Source: JAXLQL01 sp046331625 (GTDB taxonomy: Bacteria > Acidobacteriota > Terriglobia > Bryobacterales > Bryobacteraceae). From it: a DNA stretch of 64,000 bases. Under the pieces are notes generated by a model. It made no database searches. It saw only the letters and a program-made list of their open reading frames with translations, and was not told where the DNA came from. Below, piece by piece: positions 29,122 through 36,620 of this stretch (within the stretch, counting starts at the first letter, position 1; each line of letters begins with the position of its first letter). The stretch spans positions 1 to 64,000 of the forward strand of contig JAXLQL010000018.1 of NCBI GenBank assembly GCA_046331625.1, written 5' to 3'. Both the position numbers and the translations under genes were made by a program.

Positions 29122-29808
29122 GTGAAGACTCTCGGCTTGGTTGGCGGACTCGGCGTCGGCGCCACCATTCATTACTACTCGGAGCTCGCCGCCGCTCATC
29201 GCGCGATTGGCGAAGATGCGCGGATCCTGATCTCGCACGCCGAGACGCGCCAAGCGATTCGTTTCGTGGAGCAGAAGGACTGGTCCGGCTTGGCGCGTTA
29301 CCTCGCCGGGTTCCTTCAGCAACTCGCAGACGGTGGCGCTGACATCGCGGCGATTCCGGCGATCACGCCGCATGTGTGCCTGGCGGAGCTCGAACCGCTG
29401 TCGCCGCTGCCGCTCGTCAGCATTCTCGACGCCGTACAGGATGCTGTGCGGCAGCGCGGGCTGCGGCGCGTGGCGCTGTTCGGTACGCGCACGGCGATGG
29501 AGTCGAGGATTTTCGGCAGGCTCGATGGCGTGGCCGAGGTGGTTCCACTCGCTTCCGCGGAGACGGACTTGGTTCATCGCATCTACATGGAACTCGTCAA
29601 TCGCGGCGCCGGTTCCGAGCATCAGCGCGAGCAACTCTCGCGCGTCGCGGCTGCAGCGATCCAGCGCGAGCACCTGGATGCGATCCTGCTCGCGGGCACT
29701 GACCTGCTGCTCGTGTTGAACGAGAGCAACACTCCGTTCCCATATCTCGATTGCGCCCGGGTCCACATCGACGCAATCATGAATGGGCTCGGTCCTGGCG
29801 TAGCATAG
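29122..29808 (+). CDS. Aspartate/glutamate-racemase-fold protein lacking both catalytic cysteines
   Basis: Predicted 228 aa with a GTG start 3 nt after the propeller gene. The fold is clear: KTLGLVGGLGVGATIHYYSEL at the N-terminus, ADIAAIPAITPHV in the middle and DAILLAGTDLLLVL near the end. In Asp/Glu racemases these two places carry the paired cysteines (PCNTAH and LGCTEL patterns). Here they read AIT and AGTD, so neither thiol is present. The only nearby cysteine, in PHVCLAEL, is four residues later. The protein is therefore either a different enzyme on the same scaffold or a binding protein. Substrate is unknown. Confidence 0.8.
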   Translation: MKTLGLVGGLGVGATIHYYSELAAAHRAIGEDARILISHAETRQAIRFVEQKDWSGLARYLAGFLQQLADGGADIAAIPAITPHVCLAELEPLSPLPLVSILDAVQDAVRQRGLRRVALFGTRTAMESRIFGRLDGVAEVVPLASAETDLVHRIYMELVNRGAGSEHQREQLSRVAAAAIQREHLDAILLAGTDLLLVLNESNTPFPYLDCARVHIDAIMNGLGPGVA

Positions 29809-29812
29809 AGCA

Positions 29813-31525
29813 ATGCACCGCCGCGCCTTTCTGCCGCTCGCACTCGCTCCGTTCGCCCGAGCCGAAGAGTATCACTACGGGCCTGACTCGTCGCGCCAGC
29901 CGGGAGTCCTCACGGGGAAAGTCACCAAGCATGTGTGGACGAACAGCAAGATCTATCCGGGCACGACGCACGACTACTGGATCTACGTGCCCGCGCAGTA
30001 CGACGCATCCAAGCCCGCGGCGGTGATGGTGTTTCAAGACGGCGCCGGATACGTCAACGAGACCGGGCACTCGCGCGTACCCATCGTCTTCGACAATCTC
30101 ATCCACAAGGGCGAGATGCCGGTGACCGTCGGCATCTTCATCAGTCCGGGTGTGCTGCCGGCGCGCAACGCGGGCGAGCAGGCGCGCTTCTACCGGAGCT
30201 TCGAGTACGACGCGGTCACTCCGCGCTACGCGAACTTCCTGGCCGAGGAGATCCTGCCGGAAGTGGGCAAGACCTACAAGCTCACGTCCGATCCGAACCT
30301 GCGTGCGATCTCCGGCGCATCGTCTGGCGGCAACTGTTCGGTCACGGCGGCGTGGAATCGACCCGATGTGTTTCGGCGGGTGGTGAGCTTCATTGCGGGA
30401 TTCACGCACCAGCGTGGCGCGCTCATACTGCCTTCGCAGGTGCGCAAGTTCGAAGGCAAGCCGCTCCGCATTTTTCTGCAAGACGGCACGGGCGACGTGA
30501 ACATCCAAAGCAATCAGGACATGATCGCGGCGCTGGATGGCGCGGGCTACGATGCCAAGCTCGTGGTTGGCACGGAAGGGCACAATATGAAGCACGGCGG
30601 TCCGCTACTGCCGGATGCGCTGCGGTGGGCTTGGCGCGATTGGAGCAAGCCGATCGCGAAACCGCTCAAGTCTTTCGCGGCGCGCTTCGTCGATCCGGCG
30701 ATCGAGTGGGAGCAGGTGAGCCAAGGGCATCGGTTCACCGAGGGGCCGGCGGTGGACCCGGCGGGCAACGTCTACTTTTCCGACATTCCGAACAACCGGA
30801 TCCACAAGATCGAGCACGCGTCGGGTAAGGCTTCGGTGTTCGTGGAGAACACCGGAGGCGCGAACGGGCTCATGTTCGGACCCGATGGCCGCCTCTTTGC
30901 GTGCCAGAACGGACGCCGCCGCATCGTTGCTTATGACACGGCGGGCAAGGAGTCTGTTGTTGCCGAAGACGCCGCGTCGAATGACTTGGCCGTGACCGCC
31001 AAGGGCGAGATCTACTTCACCGATCCGCAGGCGCGGCGTGTGTGGTTCCTCGATGCGAAGGGCCAGAAGCGCGTGGTTCACGAGGGCATCGCGTTTCCGA
31101 ACGGCGTGCGGCTCTCACCCGATCATTCACTGCTGCTGGTTGCCGATACGCTGAGCCGGTGGGTCTGGTCATTCCAAGTACAGCTCGATGGCTCGCTCGC
31201 GTATGGACTCGCGTTCCATCGGTTGGAGATGGAAGACGAGGTTGCGCCTGGGGAGATGCGGTCCGGCGCGGATGGATTTACGGTCGACAATGAGAGCTTC
31301 GTGTATGTGGCGACGAGACTGGGTATCCAGATCTCGGATCCGGCGGGGCGAACGAGTGCGGTCTTGCTCAAGCCTTCGGAACGGGATCCTTCGAATGCGG
31401 TGTTCGCGGGTCCTTCGCTCGATACGTTGTATGTGACGGCGGGCGATCGTGTGTTTCGCCGGCCGACGAAGCGGCAGGGCGTGTTTCCTTGGAAGCCGGT
31501 GAAGCCGCCGGCGCCGCGGTTGTAG
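29813..31525 (+). CDS. Secreted esterase fused to SMP-30/gluconolactonase propeller
   Basis: Predicted 570 aa starting 4 nt after the racemase-like gene. After a short leader (MHRRAFLPLALAPFARAE), residues ~25-300 form an enterochelin-esterase-like alpha/beta hydrolase: YWIYVPAQYD, VMVFQDGAGY, the nucleophile S170 in ISGASSGGN, DGTGDVNIQSN, and a C-terminal His in GTEGHNMKHGG. Residues ~315-560 are an SMP-30/gluconolactonase six-bladed propeller (FTEGPAVDPAGNVYFSDIPNNRIHKI, ANGLMFGPDGRL, FPNGVRLSPDHSLLLVADT, GADGFTVDNESFVYVAT), whose Glu, Asn and Asp metal ligands are in place. The fusion suggests sequential ester and lactone hydrolysis of a sugar-acid conjugate outside the cytoplasm; this is inference. 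Confidence 0.88.
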   Translation: MHRRAFLPLALAPFARAEEYHYGPDSSRQPGVLTGKVTKHVWTNSKIYPGTTHDYWIYVPAQYDASKPAAVMVFQDGAGYVNETGHSRVPIVFDNLIHKGEMPVTVGIFISPGVLPARNAGEQARFYRSFEYDAVTPRYANFLAEEILPEVGKTYKLTSDPNLRAISGASSGGNCSVTAAWNRPDVFRRVVSFIAGFTHQRGALILPSQVRKFEGKPLRIFLQDGTGDVNIQSNQDMIAALDGAGYDAKLVVGTEGHNMKHGGPLLPDALRWAWRDWSKPIAKPLKSFAARFVDPAIEWEQVSQGHRFTEGPAVDPAGNVYFSDIPNNRIHKIEHASGKASVFVENTGGANGLMFGPDGRLFACQNGRRRIVAYDTAGKESVVAEDAASNDLAVTAKGEIYFTDPQARRVWFLDAKGQKRVVHEGIAFPNGVRLSPDHSLLLVADTLSRWVWSFQVQLDGSLAYGLAFHRLEMEDEVAPGEMRSGADGFTVDNESFVYVATRLGIQISDPAGRTSAVLLKPSERDPSNAVFAGPSLDTLYVTAGDRVFRRPTKRQGVFPWKPVKPPAPRL

Positions 31526-31649
31526 GGTGGCGGGACTGAAACGCCCACGGCTTGCCGCCGATCCAAGGGTACGAAACTCGCTGAAGACGGTTCGGCACGG
31601 AACTCCGGCGGCGGGACTGAAGCCCGCGCAGGCTGAAGCTTGCACCACA
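31526..31649. repeat. Two degenerate hairpin-repeat units between convergent genes
   Basis: The 137-bp gap between the esterase fusion and the minus-strand gene at 31663 contains a worn copy (GGCGGGACTGAAACGCCC at about 31529) and a clearer one at 31611-31649 (GCGGGACTGAAGCCCGC, then GCAGGCTGAAGCTTGC and ACCACA). These belong to the repeat family also seen at 37009, 43296, 43476, 43607, 50304, 50406 and 50512. Confidence 0.7.
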
Positions 31650-31662
31650 GTTGATGCCATCT

Positions 31663-32259
31663 CTACGAAGACGCGCATTTCGGCGGCGTGGTAATGCCGG
31701 CTTTGAGGGCTCGGAGATGAGCCATGGTCCAGCGGGATTCGGCGTTGAGGCGGTCAGTGAGCGGGTCGCGCGTGGGCGCGGGTTGGGTTCGTTTTTTCAG
31801 CTTGGCCGAGTCGGCCAGTGGCGACGTTTCTTCAATGGGTTGCGTGGACGCGTCGCGTTGGGCGCGTTCGGTTTGGAGCTTGCGAAGTTCCGAGAGGGCG
31901 CGGTAGTAGGCTCGCTCGAAGCGGGCGGTGTAGCGGGCATATTTGTCGAGGCTGGCTTCGTTTTGTTCGGCGAGGGCTTGGGCTTCGAGGCGGCGGGTGG
32001 CTTCGATTTTCCACGCGGCCTGAACGAGGTTCGAGAAGATCAACTCCTCATTGATGCCTTGGGGGCGAAGCTCTTCGCGCTGGAGTTGGAGGAAGATGTC
32101 GAACTCTTCGCGGTCCTGTGGTGCGACGGCGAAGGTTGCGGAGAAGAGTCCGTGGGTGGTGGCGTTCTGCGACGAGACGGCCTTGCCTTCGGCGGTGCGG
32201 GGTCCAGTGGAATGCTGCGCGTTGGTGCGATTGGCTTCGAGTTTGCGATCGGTCATCAT
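31663..32259 (-). CDS. Conserved protein of the STGPRTxEGK family, unknown function
   Basis: Predicted 198 aa, soluble, helical and charged. The N-terminus carries a distinctive pattern (NRTNAQHSTGPRTAEGKAVSSQNATTHGLFS) that I recall as recurrent in Acidobacteria and Planctomycetes genomes, usually in many paralogues and without known function. A long helical region follows (FSNLVQAAWKIEATRRLEAQALAEQNEASLDKYARYTARFERAYYRALSELRKLQ), ending in a low-complexity tail. Such genes are often found in variable regions; here it is flanked by hairpin repeats downstream and a duplicated 95-bp segment upstream. Confidence 0.8.
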   Translation of the reverse strand: MMTDRKLEANRTNAQHSTGPRTAEGKAVSSQNATTHGLFSATFAVAPQDREEFDIFLQLQREELRPQGINEELIFSNLVQAAWKIEATRRLEAQALAEQNEASLDKYARYTARFERAYYRALSELRKLQTERAQRDASTQPIEETSPLADSAKLKKRTQPAPTRDPLTDRLNAESRWTMAHLRALKAGITTPPKCASS

Positions 32260-32291
32260 GGTCCCGTTGTAGCGGGAGGGTGTTTTGGGCT

Positions 32292-32386
32292 TGCAAAATC
32301 GATCCAGGGATGTGATTGAGGGGGAAGGAGATGGCGTTTTTCGAGTACACGTGATCGTCAGGCGGCCAATCGGGGGTAGGGCAAGG
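32292..32386. repeat. Duplicated ~95-bp segment, copy 1
   Basis: Starting TGCAAAATCGATCC and ending GGGCAAGG, this matches 35269-35364 in direct orientation with only a handful of differences. It lies 33 bp upstream of the STGPRT-family gene start. The minus strand of both copies can read MYSKNAISF followed by LNH and PGSILQA. The rest of the gap to 32531 shows nothing recognisable. Confidence 0.85.
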
Positions 32387-32531
32387 GGCCGGTGCGTTCG
32401 TTGCCTGTGCTTGCAGGATTCCCTGGCGTAGGACCGTCGACGGTGCGGGGCGGTTGGCTGGTCCTGGTGGTGACCGCGTACCAGTCTTCGTGACGCTGTG
32501 GCGTTACACAGGAGCTATTTGGAACGCGCCC

Positions 32532-32786
32532 CTATCCTGCGCGCTTCAACTCTTCCCGAATGACGCGCCGCAGGGTGTTTTCCAAGGGCTCCCGGCGGCG
32601 GTTCACAAAATCGCGGAGCGCCAGGTTGATCAGAGTTTGATAGTTGCCCCCTCCGGCTTTGTCCACTTCGTTTCGAAACCAGTTCAGTACGTCTTCGTCC
32701 AGCCTTATAGTCACGCGTGTTTTGCCCGTTGGCGCAGTGACAACGGGTCCGCGCTGGCCCTTGCTGAAATCGTATTCCTGCTTCAT
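32532..32786 (-). CDS. brnA: BrnA-family ribbon-helix-helix antitoxin
   Basis: Predicted 84 aa. The ATG at 32786 overlaps the toxin stop codon (ATGA), the usual arrangement for this pair. The body has TRVTIRLDEDVLNWFRNEV and GGGNYQTLINLALRDFVNRR, the BrnA pattern of a beta strand followed by two helices, with an extended basic/acidic C-terminal helix. BrnA forms dimers that bind BrnT and repress their shared promoter. A palindromic operator candidate lies over the toxin start at 33057-33072. Confidence 0.9.
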   Translation of the reverse strand: MKQEYDFSKGQRGPVVTAPTGKTRVTIRLDEDVLNWFRNEVDKAGGGNYQTLINLALRDFVNRRREPLENTLRRVIREELKRAG

Positions 32787-33064
32787 GTGTTCTCCAAGTA
32801 CTGTTGCCGTTCTCTCGGTGTGGCGGGCCGCGCTGGGATGATTCGGACACTGTCGCCGCGCCAACTGTAAACGACGGTCAGTACCCGGCCCAGACCGTCA
32901 GTTCCGATCGTCACCCATCGCTCTTCGTCGATGGAATCGTCGCGCAAGGTAAGGGCTTGTTCATCTTCAAGCACCATCACCGCGTCTGCGAACTGAACTC
33001 CGTGTTTTCGGACGTTGCTCGCAGCCTTTCGAGGATCCCATTCGAATGCCGTCACTGTGTACAA
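32783..33064 (-). CDS. brnT: BrnT-family ribonuclease toxin
   Basis: Predicted 93 aa with a TTG start. The BrnT (DUF497) signature is visible: FEWDPRKAASNVRKHGVQFADAVMVLED, then ERWVTIGTDGLGRVLTVVYSWRGDSVRIIPARPATPRERQQYLE. BrnT toxins have a RelE-like fold and cleave RNA, halting growth until neutralised by BrnA. The usual RIISAR motif reads RIIPAR here, and ATxxE reads ATPRE; these may weaken but need not abolish activity. The toxin gene is first in the operon, as is normal for this system, in contrast to most toxin-antitoxin pairs. The TTG start sits inside the palindrome at 33057-33072. Confidence 0.9.
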   Translation of the reverse strand: MYTVTAFEWDPRKAASNVRKHGVQFADAVMVLEDEQALTLRDDSIDEERWVTIGTDGLGRVLTVVYSWRGDSVRIIPARPATPRERQQYLENT

Positions 33065-33072
33065 TCGTACAC
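33057..33072. promoter_or_regulatory. Palindromic operator candidate for brnTA (GTGTAC-AATC-GTACAC)
   Basis: Perfect 6-bp arms around AATC overlap the toxin's TTG start codon. BrnA proteins autoregulate through short palindromes at this position, so this is the natural operator. If correct, repression would block both transcription and, in a leaderless message, translation initiation. Confidence 0.6.
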
Positions 33073-33116
33073 CACCAGACCGAAGCGCAGATAGTCACCC
33101 CGGTCGAGGGTGAGCA

Positions 33117-33437
33117 CTTCGGCGCTCGCGAGAAATGACCCTACTGTGCTCACGAAAAGCGGTCCACTTCACCGCCACGGCTCCAGTACCAAGGTTTGGG
33201 TGACTTCGGGTGGCAAGCAACGAGCGCAGTTCTCGGAGTTGGAGTCGGGTTCGCGCAGGGATGTTGTTGTGAATGAAGAACCTGTCTCTGTACGCGCGCG
33301 CGTGCGCGGCGCAAAGAGGCGCACGCCTGGCGGCGTGGATAACACTGTCGCCCCCTCGAACGCGCGTGCAGACGGCGGTAACTGCGGTGGGCAACTCTAT
33401 TTGAGCAGATGTGGTCAAATTCTCGTGAGCGCCGAAG
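33117..33437. mobile_element. MITE- or IS-remnant-like segment with inverted ends
   Basis: The ends CTTCGGCGCTCGCGAGAA (33117-33134) and TTCTCGTGAGCGCCGAAG (33420-33437) are inverted copies with one mismatch. Weaker similarity continues inwards for about 45 bp on each side (TGACC followed by a TGCTCA-like and an ACCGCC-like block). No transposase frame lies between them, so this is either a miniature element or the joined ends of an insertion sequence that lost its genes. Family is not identified. The surrounding 33065-33494 contains no other convincing gene. Confidence 0.5.
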
Positions 33438-33494
33438 GTGAGCATGGCGTTTCTCGTTCTCTATCGGCCTGAGCGACAATGATGCTGGGACGAA

Positions 33495-34376
33495 ATGGAC
33501 GTTTCCCAGATCATCACTCGGTATCGAACGAACACCGAGCCCACAGTGCTCGCGCTGGAAATTCTCGGGGTGACGTATGCTTGCGTGGCGGGTGCGTTCG
33601 GGGCGAGGCTCGAACTGCTGCACGGTATCTCCGATCTGCCCAGGCTCCTGCTACCGGTGTCCGTAGCGATGGGGGTTCTTCTGGCCAGAAGCGGACGCCG
33701 GGTCTCCAACGAACACAGTGCTTCGACTTCGGTGGCCGATGTGCTACTCGCCAGCGCCGGAGTTCTGGCGGTTGAACTCCTGTTGTCGGTTCTAAAGGCG
33801 GATTGGGTAATGCAACGGTGGGCTCCCACGCAAGGAGGATTCGTTGGCTTTTGCTTCTTGACCGCGGTGCGCACTGCCTTTCCCGCCGGGCCAAAGCCGG
33901 AACGGATGATGCCGGCAGTCTCGGCGGAGGAACTCGCCTTGCGCCATGATCACCTTACAGAATCGGGGAAGAAGATCGCCGGCGTCATTCTGTTCGCGGC
34001 GGCTGTGCTGTTCGGGTTCGGTGTTTTGGGGCTGATGAAGGCAGCTTCAGCGCCGCGGTTGGCCGGAGCGGTTCTCTTGCTGCTCTTCTCGATGTGGTCA
34101 ACTGCGGGTACGCTCCGAACGGCAATCGCGCCACCGCCGGGCGGGCCGGATTGGCAGTCCTATCGAAAGGCACTGCAAAGCCGGCGAACACTCCTCCGCC
34201 AGACCTTGTTCGGCGTCCTGACGTTCCTGATGCCCGGCCTCCTGTGCGCGCTTCATGGTTCGGAAGTGTATGCGTTCGTCGTTGTCGTTTATGTGCTCGG
34301 CATCACTGAGGCGATGCGACGCGCAATCACCACTGTCGACGCAGAACTGCGTCTTGTATCAGTACGCTCAACCTGA
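33495..34376 (+). CDS. Hypothetical multi-pass membrane protein
   Basis: Predicted 293 aa. About six hydrophobic stretches are visible, for instance LEILGVTYACVAGAFGA, LLLPVSVAMGVLLA, VADVLLASAGVLAVELLL, VILFAAAVLFGFGVLGLM, LAGAVLLLLFSMW and LFGVLTFLMPGLLCALHG, ending with VYAFVVVVYVLG. A charged loop of ~45 residues separates the first three from the rest. I do not recognise a family. It is bracketed by the IS-like segment and a truncated hydrolase, and the 250 bp downstream of it hold no supported gene. Confidence reflects the clear membrane pattern rather than any homology. Confidence 0.6.
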   Translation: MDVSQIITRYRTNTEPTVLALEILGVTYACVAGAFGARLELLHGISDLPRLLLPVSVAMGVLLARSGRRVSNEHSASTSVADVLLASAGVLAVELLLSVLKADWVMQRWAPTQGGFVGFCFLTAVRTAFPAGPKPERMMPAVSAEELALRHDHLTESGKKIAGVILFAAAVLFGFGVLGLMKAASAPRLAGAVLLLLFSMWSTAGTLRTAIAPPPGGPDWQSYRKALQSRRTLLRQTLFGVLTFLMPGLLCALHGSEVYAFVVVVYVLGITEAMRRAITTVDAELRLVSVRST

Positions 34377-34628
34377 GTTTCAGCCCTTGCCTGGAGAACA
34401 CTCCGCGAAAGTCGCGAGGTGGGCCTTTGAAATGGGAAGCGGGCGCCTCGCGACCAGCCGCCGACCGTGAGCGCGATGGCCGCCTGTACGGAGACGAAGT
34501 CGGCCCCGAGATCCAATCGCAACCGGTGTTGATCGTTCCTTATCCACTCGGCCTGTTGCCGCGATAGACTCAAGAGGATTCCCTCCCGAAGAACCAGTGC
34601 CGCGCGGATTGCTCCAGCGGTACTTGCG

Positions 34629-35390
34629 ATGGCTCAGCTGGCAGCACCCGCGTTTGGCCAGACTGCGGCAGCGGGTCAGCGTCCGAAGACCCACTACATC
34701 GAAGTCGAACCGGACGTGCGGCTCGAGGTGTTGGATTGGGGCGGTAGCGGACGCGCTGTCGTCCTGCTGGCCGGCAACGGGGAGACAGCTCACGTCTACG
34801 AACATCTTGCGCCGAAGCTTGCGAGGCGGTACCGCGTTTTTGGCATCACCCGGCGGGGCTTCGGCAATTCGAGCAAGCCCACTTCCGGATACACGGCCGA
34901 AGGCCTGGCTAATGATGTGCTCAATGTACTCGATACGCTGAGACTCGAACGCCCCGTGCTGGTTGGACACTCAATCGCGGGCGAGGAGCTTTCCTCGATC
35001 GGCGCGCGGAGGTCAGACCGTATTGCTGCTCTCATTTATCTCGATGCTGCCTGGGACCGCACCTACGTTCCTCCCCAGGCAAAGAAGAGCGGCCCGGGCG
35101 ACTTCGACAAAGTAGGCATTCCCGACCAGCCCAAACCAGATCCTGCGCGATTCGACCCTGCGGTTGCCGTGATGGCTGGCGTGCAGAAGCCAGACTACGC
35201 TCGCATTACCGTGCCAGCACTGGCGTTTTATGCCGCGCCAAGAACGTGGAAGGAAATGATGCCCGGCCTGCAAAATCGATCCGGGCATGTGATTGAGGGT
35301 GAAGGAGATGGCGTTTTTCGAGTACACGTGACCGTCAAAGCGGCCAATCGGCGGGAGGGCAAGGATGGCGAACAGACACTGGGTGTGTAA
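34629..35390 (+). CDS. Alpha/beta hydrolase with repeat-derived C-terminus (probably non-functional)
   Basis: Predicted 253 aa. The first two thirds are a normal hydrolase: VVLLAGNGETAHVYEHLAPKLA (oxyanion region), FGITRRGFGNSSKPTSGY, and the nucleophile S115 in VLVGHSIAGEE. From about residue 214 the sequence is encoded by the duplicated segment at 35269-35364. The usual final strand and helix with the catalytic histidine are therefore missing. The 5' end is also doubtful: in-frame codons upstream of the ATG continue a signal-peptide-like stretch (ARIAPAVLAMAQLAAPAFGQ) but offer no start codon. It is best viewed as a hydrolase gene damaged at both ends, possibly still translated. Confidence 0.65.
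   Translation: MAQLAAPAFGQTAAAGQRPKTHYIEVEPDVRLEVLDWGGSGRAVVLLAGNGETAHVYEHLAPKLARRYRVFGITRRGFGNSSKPTSGYTAEGLANDVLNVLDTLRLERPVLVGHSIAGEELSSIGARRSDRIAALIYLDAAWDRTYVPPQAKKSGPGDFDKVGIPDQPKPDPARFDPAVAVMAGVQKPDYARITVPALAFYAAPRTWKEMMPGLQNRSGHVIEGEGDGVFRVHVTVKAANRREGKDGEQTLGV
35269..35364. repeat. Duplicated ~95-bp segment, copy 2 (inside hydrolase frame)
   Basis: A direct copy of 32292-32386, about 3 kb away. Here it supplies the last ~40 codons of the hydrolase frame. The copies share long exact blocks such as GGAGATGGCGTTTTTCGAGT. No target-site duplication is visible at its edges. Confidence 0.85.
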
Positions 35391-35422
35391 GGATCCTGGC
35401 GCTTCGAGTGACTATCTAAGTA

Positions 35423-35950
35423 TTGGACAACCGCGACCGCATCTACGATGACGCCATCGCCACGTACGGCGCAGCGCTGGACCGGTTGGCCAAGGGCTAT
35501 GAATCAGATCCAGACCTTCGGCAGGACTTGCTCCAGCAAGTGCATGTGGCACTGTGGAGGAGCCTTACCTCTTACGACGGACGGTGCAGCTTGCGGACTT
35601 GGGTGTACCGGGTGGCTCACAATACCGCCGCCTCCTACGTCCTGCGAAGCCGACGGGCCTCGTCCAGGTGGGTGAGCCTTGACAATCTTGAGACTGAACC
35701 TGGATTTCGTGATGGGCAAGCGGATGCCGACCGCGCTCATTCGCTCTCGAGACTCCTCCGCCTGATCAGCGAGCTCAAGCCGCCGGATCGCCAGACATTT
35801 CTGCTCTACCTCGAAGGCGAAACCTCGGAATCGATCGCCGAGATCACCGGGCTCTCTGTCGCGAATGTCTCGACAAAGCTCCATCGAATTCGCAAACTGC
35901 TGATCGAGCGCTTCAACCAAGGAGTCGAACATGAACCCCGACCAAGGTAG
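35423..35950 (+). CDS. Sigma-70 family (ECF-like) RNA polymerase sigma factor
   Basis: Predicted 175 aa with a TTG start. Region 2 is visible as DPDLRQDLLQQVHVALWRSLTSYDGRCSLRTWVYRVAHNTAASYV and region 4 as LKPPDRQTFLLYLEGETSESIAEITGLSVANVSTKLHRIRKLLIERF, with a short acidic linker. This resembles the sigma factors of small two-gene units where the second gene encodes a membrane partner. The next gene overlaps it by 20 nt and encodes a membrane protein, which could act as an anti-sigma factor. No autoregulated promoter could be confirmed upstream. Confidence 0.9.
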   Translation: MDNRDRIYDDAIATYGAALDRLAKGYESDPDLRQDLLQQVHVALWRSLTSYDGRCSLRTWVYRVAHNTAASYVLRSRRASSRWVSLDNLETEPGFRDGQADADRAHSLSRLLRLISELKPPDRQTFLLYLEGETSESIAEITGLSVANVSTKLHRIRKLLIERFNQGVEHEPRPR

Positions 35951-36524
35951 CCAAGACTGGCAGGCCAACTGGAAGGCCCAACAAGAAGGAATGCCACCAA
36001 TGAAATCCGATCTCGTATGCGCCAAGGCTCGCACCCTCGAACGAAAACTGAAGCTGCAGTTCTGGGGAGTGCCCGCGCTGCTCGCGCTGTTCACCGTAAA
36101 AGCAGGGCTGTACTTCACGCAATTCACCGAGCCTTGGATCAGAGCAGGATGGGCTTGGGGAGGCGTCATATTTATCTATGCGGCTGCTCGATGGCTTCAG
36201 ACCGGGCAACCGGTAGCGTTGCGGAGCGCCGCCGCATCGGAAACCTGCGCCGATTTTCTCCGCACCGAGTTGGGGAGAAAGCGCGCAAGGATCTTGGAAC
36301 TGCGGTGGATACTGCTTCTCCTGTTTCCAGCTCAGTTCGCAAGTTGGCGGGGCGGCGGACCCGTTACTGTTGCAAAGCGCCTCGGAATCGAGTGGATCGC
36401 TCTCCTCCAGTTCCAGGCTTCTCCGGGTCCACTGATCGGATTCGCCCTCCTGCTAGCGTTCGTCTGGTTCAAGTTCGGTAAAGAGGCCGATGCGCTTCAA
36501 AAAGAGATAGAGGCGTTGCGGTAG
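35931..36524 (+). CDS. Membrane protein coupled to sigma factor (possible anti-sigma factor)
   Basis: Predicted 197 aa. It begins inside the sigma-factor gene (20-nt overlap). An N-terminal soluble part of ~45 residues is followed by hydrophobic segments (FWGVPALLALFTVKAGLYF; AGWAWGGVIFIYAAARWL; ILELRWILLLLFPAQFA; GPLIGFALLLAFVWF). It lacks the HxxxCxxC zinc motif of ZAS anti-sigma factors. Assignment as a sigma regulator rests only on coupling and topology, and a simple membrane protein of unknown role is the alternative. Confidence 0.65.
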   Translation: MNPDQGSQDWQANWKAQQEGMPPMKSDLVCAKARTLERKLKLQFWGVPALLALFTVKAGLYFTQFTEPWIRAGWAWGGVIFIYAAARWLQTGQPVALRSAAASETCADFLRTELGRKRARILELRWILLLLFPAQFASWRGGGPVTVAKRLGIEWIALLQFQASPGPLIGFALLLAFVWFKFGKEADALQKEIEALR

Positions 36525-36620
36525 AAGGCGCCCTCGAGCCCGTCGGCATGCAGAAGCGCCGTCTGGCGGCGCCGGATTTCGCCGGATTGAAGTAGGCGCT
36601 CTGGGGACTGCCTAGACTAG

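Noticed and set aside
33065..33494. Open frames of 116-157 codons on both strands between brnT and the membrane protein
   Set aside because: They have no protein-like composition and cover the inverted-end element; no domain pattern is visible.
34377..34628. Possible gene fragment between the membrane protein and the hydrolase
   Set aside because: Neither strand gives recognisable protein. Only the in-frame signal-peptide-like stretch just before 34629 is meaningful, and it is treated with the hydrolase.
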